A stretch of 10,744 nucleotides of DNA from Planctomycetota bacterium (GCA_023261525.1 JAHFOU010000019.1:4048-14791), one strand, 5' to 3'. Shown: positions 1 through 6,331, numbered from the stretch's first letter. Numbers and translations: made by a program. The notes: generated by a model not told the origin, from the sequence alone.

Positions 1-41
1 AGGGCCTCGGGATAGGGCATCAGGGATTCGAAGGGGCGCAT
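1..41 (-). CDS. 5' end of an unidentified gene downstream of dcd (partial)
   Basis: On the minus strand an ATG at 41-39 opens a frame with no stop to the window edge and reads MRPFESLMPYPEAL. It begins one base after the dcd stop codon (TGAGATG), so it is probably translated by coupling to dcd in the same operon. Only 13 complete codons are visible. The N-terminus vaguely recalls MoeA-type molybdopterin molybdenumtransferases, which often start with a short segment leading into a helix, but this is far too little sequence to name it. The call as a gene rests on the tight spacing, the shared strand and the open frame. Confidence 0.5.
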   Translation of the reverse strand, partial: MRPFESLMPYPEA

Positions 42-42
42 C

Positions 43-594
43 TCAGATCCGCGGCAGGGTGATGCGCCGCTGGGCCTGGTACTTGCCCTTGCGGTCGGCG
101 TAGGAGGTCCGGCATTCCTCATCGGCGCGGAAGAAGATCACCTGGGCGATGCCCTCCCCCGCGTAGATCCTCGCCGGCAGGGGCGTGGTGTTCGAGATCT
201 CCAGGGTGGCGTGCCCCTCCCAGCCGGGCTCGAAGGGCGTCACGTTCACGATGATCCCGCAGCGGGCGTAGGTGGACTTGCCGACGCAGAGGGTCAGGAT
301 GTCCCGGGGGATCCTCAGGTACTCCACCGTGTGCCCCAGGGCGAAGGAGTTGGGCGGGACCACGCAGACCTTCCCCTTCACGTCCACCAGGGAGCGGCGG
401 TCGAAGGCCTTGGGATCGACCACGGACGCGTGGACGTTGCTGAAGACCTTGAAGGCGCCCGCGATCCTCAGGTCGTAGCCGTAGGAGGAGAGCCCGTAGG
501 AGATCACGCCCTTGCGGACCTGGCGGGACGTGAAGGGCCGGATCATGCCCCAGCGGGCACGGCGCGCGATCTCGCGGTCGGAGAGGATGGACAC
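43..594 (-). CDS. dcd: dCTP deaminase
   Basis: Deaminates dCTP to dUTP, supplying dUMP for thymidylate synthesis; cytosolic homotrimer of the dUTPase-like fold. I start it at GTG 594-592 (183 residues), because the family begins with the xSIxSDxxI motif, seen here as MSILSDREIA; an in-frame ATG at 648 would add 18 residues without family resemblance and would overlap the divergent gene. Diagnostic segments, numbered from the GTG: YGLSSYGYDLRI (33-44), PPNSFALG (80-87), GKSTYARCG (105-113), PFEPGWEG (120-127), TLEISNTT with the expected catalytic Glu132 (130-137), and the C-terminal GKYQAQ (170-175). Length matches the common bacterial form with GKSTYAR rather than the E. coli GRSSLAR form. 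Some close relatives also hydrolyse dUTP; I cannot tell whether this one does. No Shine-Dalgarno precedes the GTG, but TATCAT lies 6 bases upstream. Confidence 0.95.
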   Translation of the reverse strand: MSILSDREIARRARWGMIRPFTSRQVRKGVISYGLSSYGYDLRIAGAFKVFSNVHASVVDPKAFDRRSLVDVKGKVCVVPPNSFALGHTVEYLRIPRDILTLCVGKSTYARCGIIVNVTPFEPGWEGHATLEISNTTPLPARIYAGEGIAQVIFFRADEECRTSYADRKGKYQAQRRITLPRI

Positions 595-616
595 GGCGGC
601 ATGATACCTGTTCAAT
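588..616 (+). promoter_or_regulatory. Candidate promoter for the membrane-protein unit
   Basis: TGGACA (588-593) and TTCAAT (611-616) are separated by exactly 17 bases. The -35 matches TTGACA at 5 of 6 and the -10 matches TATAAT at 4 of 6, though it lacks the important second-position A. The gene's GTG is 6 bases after the -10. The -35 covers the opposing dcd start codon (592-594), so the two promoters cannot easily be occupied at once. Confidence 0.4.
601..606 (-). promoter_or_regulatory. Candidate -10 element for dcd
   Basis: On the minus strand TATCAT (606-601) sits 6 bases before the dcd GTG start. It matches the sigma70 -10 consensus at 5 of 6 positions. Transcription from it would begin at or within a base or two of the start codon, implying a leaderless mRNA. 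No good -35 is visible at 16-18 bases spacing (GGAGCA at 17). Confidence 0.5.
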
Positions 617-622
617 AGCCCC

Positions 623-1114
623 GTGCTCCCCTGGCTCTTTTCCAGCACCGGACGACCGTGGAAGATCCTCGGGGCCCTGCTCCTCCTCTACGCCGGATGC
701 CGCTGGAGCCTGCACGGGCGCCACGAGCCCGAGCCCTGGGCCTGCGAGGGGCATCCGGAGCGGTGGGACGGCCGGGAGTTCTGGATCTTCGCCGAACGCA
801 TCACCGCGGCGGACCCCGAGACCGGGACCCTGGAGGTGGAGCCCCACCAGTACCGCCTCCGCATCCAGGTGCCCGAGGGGACCTGGCCCGCCGGCGCGGC
901 CGTGGACCGGCGGCTGTACGCCAGGCTGAGCTTCCGGAAGGACCAGGGCTTCCTCCTGGCGCCTGGGGCCCGCACCACGCCCCCCCAGCCGTGGACCCAC
1001 TACCACCTCTACCTGGTCTCCCTCCCCGCCCTGGCCGTCGCGACGGCCCTGTTCCTGAAGCGGTTCCGCCCCGGCCCCGGGGGTTTCCGCCCGAGGGAGG
1101 ACGCGGATGCCTGA
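623..1114 (+). CDS. Small membrane-anchored protein of unknown function
   Basis: Unrecognised 163-residue protein. It has a hydrophobic segment near the N-terminus (about 14-26, ILGALLLLYAG) and another near the C-terminus (about 128-146), with a roughly 100-residue hydrophilic region between. That middle region (FWIFAERI at 53-60, then alternating polar/hydrophobic stretches to about 113) looks beta-rich and could be a small OB-like barrel facing the periplasm, but this is inference. Cys26 lies in LYAGC, not a good lipobox because Leu is one place too far upstream. The GTG start has no Shine-Dalgarno. The last 8 bases overlap the following gene, which has a ribosome site inside this gene, so the two are almost certainly co-expressed. 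Confidence 0.75.
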   Translation: MLPWLFSSTGRPWKILGALLLLYAGCRWSLHGRHEPEPWACEGHPERWDGREFWIFAERITAADPETGTLEVEPHQYRLRIQVPEGTWPAGAAVDRRLYARLSFRKDQGFLLAPGARTTPPQPWTHYHLYLVSLPALAVATALFLKRFRPGPGGFRPREDADA

Positions 1115-1571
1115 CCTGGCCGTCCACGTCTGCGCGGGCCTCCTGGGCTCCAAGTTCCTCCGCGACCCGGCGGGACGGGCGCTCTTCGTGGCCGGGAACT
1201 GCCTGCCCGACCTCGCCTCCAAGACCATGGACCTGGGGTTCGTCTCCCCCCCGGCCTTCTCGGAGGCGACCCACACCCCCTTCGGCATCCTCTGCCTGGC
1301 CTATGCGGCCGCCATGCTCTTCGAGGAAGGCTGGCGCCAGCGGGCCTTCCTCCTGCTGGCCGCGGGCTCCCTCCTCCACCTGCTCATGGATGCGGCGAAG
1401 GACTGCCTGGGCTGCGGGGTGATCTCCTGGGGCTTCCCCCTGAGCCTCCACCGCTGGGAGTTCGGGCTCTACCCCGTCGAGGGGAGCCCCTGGATCCTCC
1501 TGCCCGGGGCCCTGGCCGCGGTCCTCCTGGTCGAAGGCCTCGGCGCCCTGCGGCGCCGCGGCTCGGGTTGA
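1107..1571 (+). CDS. DUF457/YdjM-like membrane-bound metal-dependent hydrolase
   Basis: 154-residue inner-membrane protein resembling the DUF457 / YdjM family (annotated as metal-dependent hydrolase; real substrate unknown in the family). Family-like residues: His7, the GNCLPD segment (30-35), THTP with His56 (55-58), the LLHLLMD helix with His91 and Asp95 (89-95), and WGFPLS (108-113) in the place where relatives have a PFS motif. Hydrophobic segments lie around 57-72, 79-96 and 129-148. The start is set by GGGAGG (1095-1100) 6 bases before ATG. It overlaps the upstream gene by 8 bases. The protein is short for the family and Cys-rich around 100-103 (CLGC), which is unusual. Confident on family resemblance, not on activity. 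Confidence 0.75.
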   Translation: MPDLAVHVCAGLLGSKFLRDPAGRALFVAGNCLPDLASKTMDLGFVSPPAFSEATHTPFGILCLAYAAAMLFEEGWRQRAFLLLAAGSLLHLLMDAAKDCLGCGVISWGFPLSLHRWEFGLYPVEGSPWILLPGALAAVLLVEGLGALRRRGSG

Positions 1572-1596
1572 CGCCTCCCGGGGTCCCCCGTATGCT
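1568..1596 (+). promoter_or_regulatory. Sigma70-type promoter of the kinase gene
   Basis: TTGACG (1568-1573, 5 of 6 to consensus), a 17-base spacer, and TATGCT (1591-1596, 4 of 6). This is the best complete promoter in the window. Its -35 overlaps the TGA stop (1569-1571) of the preceding hydrolase gene. The predicted start point is near 1603, leaving a leader of about 20 bases before the GTG at 1624. Confidence 0.7.
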
Positions 1597-1600
1597 AGGG

Positions 1601-1616
1601 GGCCTCCGGAAAGGCC
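1601..1616 (+). promoter_or_regulatory. Short hairpin over the kinase ribosome-binding site
   Basis: GGCCT (1601-1605) and AGGCC (1612-1616) are perfect complements around a 6-base loop. The purine-rich GGAAAGG (1608-1614), 9 bases before the GTG start, is the only ribosome-site candidate and lies partly in the loop and partly in the 3' arm. Pairing could reduce translation. The first bases of the stem may lie just before the true transcription start, in which case the stem would not form. Confidence 0.3.
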
Positions 1617-1623
1617 ACTCAGC

Positions 1624-2652
1624 GTGTCGTCAGCAGATCCCAACGACTATGTCCTCGGCACCCCCCTCAACGAGGGGGCCATGGGCGTCCTGTACCGGGG
1701 CAAGCACAAGCCCACGGGCAAGGACGTGGTCATCAAGACGCTCACGGACGAGCAGATGGCCGTGCCCCGGAACATCGAGTGCCTGCGCACCGAGTACGCG
1801 CTGGGCCACGGGATCCGCCACCCCAACGTGGTGCATTTCCTGGATTTCTGGGAGCGCAACGGCAAACCCTTCCTGGCCATGGAGCTGATCGACGGGGTCG
1901 ACCTGAGGGTGAGGCTCTCTCTGGGCAGGCTCCCCATGGACGAGAGCCTCGAGGTGGCCAAGGGCGCCGCCATGGCCCTGCAGGCGGTGCACGAGAGCAA
2001 CCCCAAGCACCCCATCGTCCACGCCGACGTGAAGCCCGAAAACCTCATGCTGAGGGCCGGGCAGGGCCCCCTGAAGAAGGACCGGGTGGTCCTCGTGGAT
2101 TTCGGGACCGCCATGCCGGCCCACGCCCCGCGCGCCCCCGTCGGGCGGGCCCTGGCCCGGGTCCGCGAGATGTTCAAGGGCCCCCGGGTGGTCGGGGGCT
2201 CCAGCCTCTACATGTCCCCGGAGCAGGCCTCCACCCAGAACGAGGAGATCGACGCCCGCTCGGACATCTACTCCCTGGGCGCCGTCCTGTTCGAGATCTT
2301 CACCGGCCGCCCCCCCTTCCTGAACCTGGAGGACGAGAAGAGCTTCGCCCGCAACGGGCGCCTGCCGGTGACCACGACGGGGCGGGAGTTCCGGGAGCAT
2401 TTCAACGAGGAGCTCCGGATCAAGCACATCTCCCAGGCGGCCCCGTCCCCGCGCCGCTTCAATCCCCGCCTGTCCGAACCGGTGGAGACCATCGTGATGC
2501 GCTGCCTCGAGAAGAAGCCCCACCGCCGCTTCCACAACGCCCTGGAACTCCTGACCGCCCTGGCCAGCCTCAAGGTCCACCCGGACGGGACCGTGACGGC
2601 CTCCCGCCGCCTGGACAGGCCGGTCACGGTGATCGGCCGCGTCGTCAAATAG
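1624..2652 (+). CDS. Soluble Hanks-type Ser/Thr protein kinase, non-RD type
   Basis: 342-residue cytosolic protein kinase with no membrane segment and no extra sensor domain. Kinase landmarks: glycine-loop NEGAMGVLY (16-24), ATP-binding Lys38 in VVIKTL, helix-C Glu57, catalytic loop HADVKPEN (133-140) with Asp135, Lys137 and Asn140, DFG (159-161), SPE in place of APE (198-200), and the DIYSLG segment (214-219) preceded by Asp214's conserved helix-F context. The catalytic loop has Ala instead of Arg before Asp135, making it a non-RD kinase. The activation segment is long (about 42 residues from DFG to SPE) with a basic insert around 169-188. The domain ends near 315, leaving a short basic tail. 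GTG start 1624 is supported by the upstream promoter and GGAAAGG. It overlaps queA convergently by 8 bases. All catalytic residues are present, so it is likely active; targets unknown. Confidence 0.93.
   Translation: MSSADPNDYVLGTPLNEGAMGVLYRGKHKPTGKDVVIKTLTDEQMAVPRNIECLRTEYALGHGIRHPNVVHFLDFWERNGKPFLAMELIDGVDLRVRLSLGRLPMDESLEVAKGAAMALQAVHESNPKHPIVHADVKPENLMLRAGQGPLKKDRVVLVDFGTAMPAHAPRAPVGRALARVREMFKGPRVVGGSSLYMSPEQASTQNEEIDARSDIYSLGAVLFEIFTGRPPFLNLEDEKSFARNGRLPVTTTGREFREHFNEELRIKHISQAAPSPRRFNPRLSEPVETIVMRCLEKKPHRRFHNALELLTALASLKVHPDGTVTASRRLDRPVTVIGRVVK
2590..2630. repeat. Long imperfect inverted repeat at the kinase/queA convergence
   Basis: ACCGTGACGGCCT (2590-2602) pairs with AGGCCGGTCACGGT (2617-2630): 8 bp, one bulged base, then 5 bp, around a 14-base loop. 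It lies in the last 60 bases of the kinase coding region, shortly before the two convergent stop codons. No T-run follows on either strand, so it is not a canonical intrinsic terminator, but it may block 3' exonucleases or pause polymerase from both directions. The stem is GC-rich and may also be chance in such DNA. Confidence 0.45.
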
Positions 2653-3631
2653 CCAGCATCGCGTCCCCGTAGGAGTAGAAGCGGTAGCCCTCCCGCACCG
2701 CCGCGGCGTAGGCCGCCAGGACCCTCTCCCGGGCGGCGAAGGCCGACACCAGGGACAGCAGGCTGGTCCTCGGAAGGTGGAAATTGGTCAACAGGCCGCC
2801 GACCGCACGGAAGCTGAACCCGGGGGAGATGAGGAGATCCGTCCAGCCTTCCGCCTTTCCCGTGGTTGCCCAGGTCTCCAGGGCCCTCGCGGAGGTGGTC
2901 CCCACGGCGATCACGCGCCGGGCGGAGCCCAGGGCGTCCAGGGTCTCCTGAGGGATGCGGTAGCACTCGGGATCGGGAGAGCCTCCGTCGGAACGGAAGG
3001 TGCCCGGCCCCACGAGGAGGCTGAGGGTGGCCCAAGCGATGCCGCGTGCCTTCAGGGCCTCCAGCAGGGCCGGCGTGAGGTGCAGGCCGGCCGTGGGCGC
3101 GGCCACGGCGCCCGGGGCACGGGCGAACACGGTCTGGTAGCGCTCCCGGTCGGCGGGTTCCTCCGGACGCCCGAGGTAGGGCGGGAGCGGGACCTCCCCG
3201 TGACGCGCCATCAGGGTCTGGGCATCCATCCCCTCGATCCGGAGGATGAAATCCATCCCTTCCCTTCCTTCGACCTTCAGCCTGGCCTCACCGAGCGCCA
3301 GGGTGTCCCCGGTCTTCACCCGCCCCCGGCTGCGGACCAGGGCCTGCCAGGTCCCGTCCTGGCGCGCACGCACGAGCAGGACCTCCACAGCCCCCCCGGT
3401 CGGCCGCTTCGCCCTCAGGCGGGCCGGCACCACCTTGGCATCGTTGGCCACGAGGAGGTCGCCCGGCCCGAGAAGCTCCGGCAGGTCCCGGACGGCACGG
3501 TGGGAGAGGCCTTCCCCCTGGCGATCCAGGACGAGGAGGCGAGCGGAATCCCTCGGCTCGGCCGGATGCCGGGCGATGAGGGCCTCGGGCAGGGGGTAGT
3601 CGAAATCCTCGGGGCGGAAGTGCATCCGCAC
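2645..3631 (-). CDS. queA: S-adenosylmethionine:tRNA ribosyltransferase-isomerase
   Basis: Transfers and isomerises the ribosyl part of S-adenosylmethionine onto preQ1 at tRNA position 34, giving epoxyqueuosine; a cytosolic step of queuosine synthesis. Family signatures from the GTG: DFDYPLPEALIA (9-20), NDAKVVPARL (63-72, usually NDTRVxPARL), RYQTVFA (164-170), PGAVAAPTAGLH (173-184), VGPGTF (207-212), VGTTSARALE (243-252), TNFHLPRTS (282-290) and RFYSYGDAM (317-325). Full length (328). Start choice is open: GTG 3631 has GGGAGGG (3645-3639) at 7 bases spacing, whereas ATG 3625 is 7 bases after a TATTCT -10 box and would suit a leaderless message; the protein would then be 326 residues. No other queuosine gene is in the window. 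It ends 8 bases inside the convergent kinase gene. Confidence 0.96.
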   Translation of the reverse strand: MRMHFRPEDFDYPLPEALIARHPAEPRDSARLLVLDRQGEGLSHRAVRDLPELLGPGDLLVANDAKVVPARLRAKRPTGGAVEVLLVRARQDGTWQALVRSRGRVKTGDTLALGEARLKVEGREGMDFILRIEGMDAQTLMARHGEVPLPPYLGRPEEPADRERYQTVFARAPGAVAAPTAGLHLTPALLEALKARGIAWATLSLLVGPGTFRSDGGSPDPECYRIPQETLDALGSARRVIAVGTTSARALETWATTGKAEGWTDLLISPGFSFRAVGGLLTNFHLPRTSLLSLVSAFAARERVLAAYAAAVREGYRFYSYGDAMLAI

Positions 3632-3638
3632 TAGAATA
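3632..3638. promoter_or_regulatory. Overlapping divergent -10 elements between queA and the Rieske gene
   Basis: The plus strand has TAGAAT (3632-3637) 8 bases before the Rieske-gene GTG (3646). The minus strand, read over the same bases, has TATTCT (3638-3633) 7 bases before the queA ATG (3625). Both match TATAAT at 5 of 6 (TAGAAT) and 5 of 6 or 4 of 6 (TATTCT) with the key TAnnnT bases. One 7-bp near-palindrome could thus serve as -10 for both directions. No convincing -35 was found on either side. Confidence 0.5.
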
Positions 3639-3645
3639 CCCTCCC

Positions 3646-5370
3646 GTGCCTCCCGAATCCCCCACCCGCTGGGTCCTCGCCTGTCCCTCCGCGGACGTCA
3701 GCTCCGGCCACGCCAAGGCCCTGAAGCTGGAAGGCCACCTCGTCGCCCTCTTCCGGGATGAGGACGGCGCCCTCGTCGCGGTGGACAACCGCTGCCCCCA
3801 CATGGGCTTCCCCATGACCAAGGGCACCCTTCAGGCCGGCGTCCTCACCTGCCACTGGCACCAGTGGCAGTTCGATGCCGGCTCGGGCGGCTGCCTCTCC
3901 CCCGGCTCCCGGGGCACCGACCTGGCGACCTACCGGGCCGAGACCAGGGGCCAGGAGATCTGGGTGGGGCTCCCGGCGGTCGCGGCGGACCTGGAGCGCC
4001 ACCGGCGGAGCCTGGACCGCGCCGTCTTCGAGGCGTCCACCCTGCGCGCCGCCAAGGCCGTCCATTCCCTCCTGGATGCGAAGGTCTCCGCGGCTGAGAT
4101 CTGCCGCATCGCGGCCCTGAGGGCCCTGCCCCTGCGCGAGGAGCTCGGGAGCGGCCCCATCACCCTGGCGGCCGTGGCCAACGTCCTGGATCTCGCGGAC
4201 CTTCCCCTGGAGGACCGCACCCTGGCCCTGACCCATGCGGTCCGGACCACGGCCCTGGAGATCCGGGCCACCCCGTTGCGCCGTCCCGAGGTCCCCCTGC
4301 CGCCGGGCGCCGCCTCCGGACGGGAGAAGGCCTGGATCCGGGGCTTCCTGGAAGACCGGGAGGTCTCCGCGGCCGAGCGGGTCCTGGTCACCGCCCTGGG
4401 CCGGGGGGCGCCTGCGAAGGACGTCGCGGACATGCTGTTCGCGGCGGTCACCGACCATGTCTTCAACAACCTGGGCCATACCCTGGACTTCACGAGGAAG
4501 GCCTTCGAACTCCTGGACCGGATCGGCTGGGAGCATGCCGGGACCATCCTGCCCTCCCTTCTTCCGCTGATCGCCAACGGGACCCGGCACGAGGAGGACA
4601 TGGCCTGGAAGCGCCCGGAGGACCTGATTGCCCTGATTCGCGAAGGGGAGAAGGCCCTGCCGGAGCGGGACAACCCTTCCGGAAGATGGAAGGGAGAGAA
4701 CGCCCTTCTCACAGCCCTGCTGGGGGAGGATGCGAAGGCCGCCTTCGCGGGGATCTTGAACGCCCTGAACGGCGGCGCGTCCTACGCCGAAGCCGGCAGG
4801 GCCCTGGCCCTGGCGGCCTCCCTCCGCGTCGCCCGCTTCCACCCCTTGAACGAGTTCGGGGACTGGGACACCGTCCATCACGCCTTCACCCACGCGCATG
4901 CCCTGTACCGGGCGCTCGAAGCCCATCCCTCCCGGGAACTGGCCCGGGGGCTCTTCCCTGCGGCGGGATACCTCTACCTGGCCCGCTACCTGAACGTCCC
5001 CAAGGTCCCGCTCCCGCACGAGGGAAAGGCTCCCGCCCCCGCCTGCACCCTGGCGGAATCCATCGAGCGCAGGGACGTCGACGCCGCGGCCGGCATCGTC
5101 TGGGAAGGCCTGACGCGGGATCCTTCGGGCAAGCCCCTGCTCTGCGACCTGGCTTCCGCGGCCTTCCGTGAGGACCTGGGCTTCCATACGGTCCAGCATC
5201 TGGAGGCCTCGGTCCGCCTGTTCGCCTCCCTGGAGGGCCACCCCCTGCGGTATGTGCCGCTGGCGGGGCTGGCGCGCTGGATGGCGGCCCACGGACCCAC
5301 GCCGAGGGCGGTGCGGCAGACCGTCACGAACGCGATCAAGCTCCAGCGAGGGGAGGCGCTGCATGAGTGA
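3646..5370 (+). CDS. Rieske [2Fe-2S] protein with large histidine-bearing helical C-terminal region
   Basis: 574 residues, no signal peptide, so probably cytosolic. Residues about 8-108 form a ferredoxin-type Rieske domain: CPH (Cys50, His52) and CHWH (Cys69, His72) with 16 residues between, the spacing expected for [2Fe-2S] ligation. Residues about 110-574 are alpha-helical by composition and match no family I can name. They look like several divergent repeats with equivalent histidines: DHVFNNLGH (His271, His278), DTVHHAFTHAH (His411, 412, 416, 418) and DLGFHTVQH (His514, His518), each followed by a helix rich in Leu/Ala. The pattern recalls questin-oxidase-like helical proteins, but only loosely. 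I infer an oxidoreductase in which the Rieske cluster passes electrons to a site in the helical part. GTG start lacks a Shine-Dalgarno; TAGAAT is 8 bases upstream. The stop overlaps the next gene's start region. Confidence 0.85.
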   Translation: MPPESPTRWVLACPSADVSSGHAKALKLEGHLVALFRDEDGALVAVDNRCPHMGFPMTKGTLQAGVLTCHWHQWQFDAGSGGCLSPGSRGTDLATYRAETRGQEIWVGLPAVAADLERHRRSLDRAVFEASTLRAAKAVHSLLDAKVSAAEICRIAALRALPLREELGSGPITLAAVANVLDLADLPLEDRTLALTHAVRTTALEIRATPLRRPEVPLPPGAASGREKAWIRGFLEDREVSAAERVLVTALGRGAPAKDVADMLFAAVTDHVFNNLGHTLDFTRKAFELLDRIGWEHAGTILPSLLPLIANGTRHEEDMAWKRPEDLIALIREGEKALPERDNPSGRWKGENALLTALLGEDAKAAFAGILNALNGGASYAEAGRALALAASLRVARFHPLNEFGDWDTVHHAFTHAHALYRALEAHPSRELARGLFPAAGYLYLARYLNVPKVPLPHEGKAPAPACTLAESIERRDVDAAAGIVWEGLTRDPSGKPLLCDLASAAFREDLGFHTVQHLEASVRLFASLEGHPLRYVPLAGLARWMAAHGPTPRAVRQTVTNAIKLQRGEALHE

Positions 5371-6331
5371 CGCGCGGGCTTTCTGGGTCGCCCTGGCGCT
5401 GGGATCATCGGTGCTCCTCGCCGCCCCGGAGCCGGAAGTCGCCAAGGCCAAGCCCAGCGGCCTGGGCGTCGCCATCTCCCCCGCCCACTTCCCGAATACG
5501 AGCGAACAGGACCTGAGCGACTTCTTCAACCTCGCCGCCCGCATGGGCAGTCATGTCGGTTTGATCACCGACTGGAACGCCATGGTGCCCCCCGACGATC
5601 TCAGGAACCTCATGGCTGCCAGCCGGGCCAAAGGGCTGGAGTTCCATCTGACCCTCAGCCCCATCACCCTATACGGCGGCCGCAAGGATCCCGCCATCCC
5701 GCCGCGGGTGAAAGGCGCCAGCTTCGGGGACCCGGAGGTCAGGTCGGCCTTCCTGAAGGACGCCCTCGCGCTCGCGGACCTGAATCCGGATTCCCTCGGT
5801 CTCGGCACCGAGGTCAACCTACTGGCCCGGAACCCGGCCGAATTCAAGCACTACGTCTCCCTGAGCCAGGAGGTTTATCAAGCCGTCAAACGAAAGCACC
5901 CCTCCCTGACCGTGACGATCAGCTTTCAATGGGATGTCCTGCTGACCCAGAAGCAGTTCGACCTCCTCCCTCTCTTCCAGTCGAGCCTGGACGTCTACTC
6001 TTTCACGACCTATCCGAGCGCCTTCAAGAAACCCGCCCTCATTCCGGAAGACTACTACGCCTGCATCCGAAAACTCCTGCCGCGTGAGCGTATCGAGTTC
6101 TCCGAAGTCGGCTGGAGCAGCGACGAGGGCGGCGAGGAGGCGCAGGCCGCCTACCTGGCGCGCCTTCCGGAGTTGATGAGGGAGGCGCGGCCCGAGCACG
6201 TCACCCTGGCCCTGCTTCATGACGTAAAGGCGTTCAAGGCCGAACTCTCGTCGCTCAATGCCACGGGGATCCGACGCTTCGACGGCCCGCCCAAGAAAGC
6301 CTGGGAGACGGTCCTCCGCCTCAAGTTCTGA
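5363..6331 (+). CDS. Exported TIM-barrel protein, possible clan GH-A glycoside hydrolase
   Basis: 322 residues. The N-terminus (about 6-21, AFWVALALGSSVLLAA) looks like a signal peptide with cleavage near AA/PEP, so it should act outside the cytoplasm. The rest alternates beta strands and helices in a TIM-barrel rhythm: GLGVAISP (33-40), HVGLITDWN (64-72), EFHLTLSP (93-100), SLGLGTEVN (144-152), LTVTISF (182-188), DVYSFTTYPS (210-219), IEFSEVGWSS (244-253) and HVTLALLHD (279-287). Glu150 (GTEVN) and Glu248 (SEVGW) sit where clan GH-A enzymes keep acid/base and nucleophile at strands 4 and 7; substrate cannot be told. The ATG is set by GGGAGG (5351-5356), 6 bases upstream, and overlaps the Rieske gene by 8 bases, so the two are co-translated. 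Codons with A/T at third positions look commoner than in neighbours. Confidence 0.75.
   Translation: MSDARAFWVALALGSSVLLAAPEPEVAKAKPSGLGVAISPAHFPNTSEQDLSDFFNLAARMGSHVGLITDWNAMVPPDDLRNLMAASRAKGLEFHLTLSPITLYGGRKDPAIPPRVKGASFGDPEVRSAFLKDALALADLNPDSLGLGTEVNLLARNPAEFKHYVSLSQEVYQAVKRKHPSLTVTISFQWDVLLTQKQFDLLPLFQSSLDVYSFTTYPSAFKKPALIPEDYYACIRKLLPRERIEFSEVGWSSDEGGEEAQAAYLARLPELMREARPEHVTLALLHDVKAFKAELSSLNATGIRRFDGPPKKAWETVLRLKF

Noticed and set aside
595..648. Longer dcd beginning at ATG 648
   Set aside because: The added 18 residues do not belong to the family N-terminus and would overlap the divergent gene; GTG 594 gives the exact family start.
672..700. Lipoprotein signal (LYAGC) in the small membrane protein
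   Set aside because: Leu is at -4 rather than -3 and Tyr occupies -3, which does not fit the lipobox; a plain membrane anchor is more likely.
119..1288. 389-codon antisense frame spanning dcd, the membrane protein and the hydrolase
   Set aside because: It overlaps three supported genes, has Arg/Gly/Pro-rich composition and no ribosome site or motif.
3631..5544. 637-codon open frame antisense to the Rieske and barrel genes
   Set aside because: Its translation is low-complexity, rich in Gly/Arg/Gln and has no domain; such long antisense frames are usual in GC-rich DNA because stops are rare opposite codons ending in G or C. The plus-strand frame has clear motifs.
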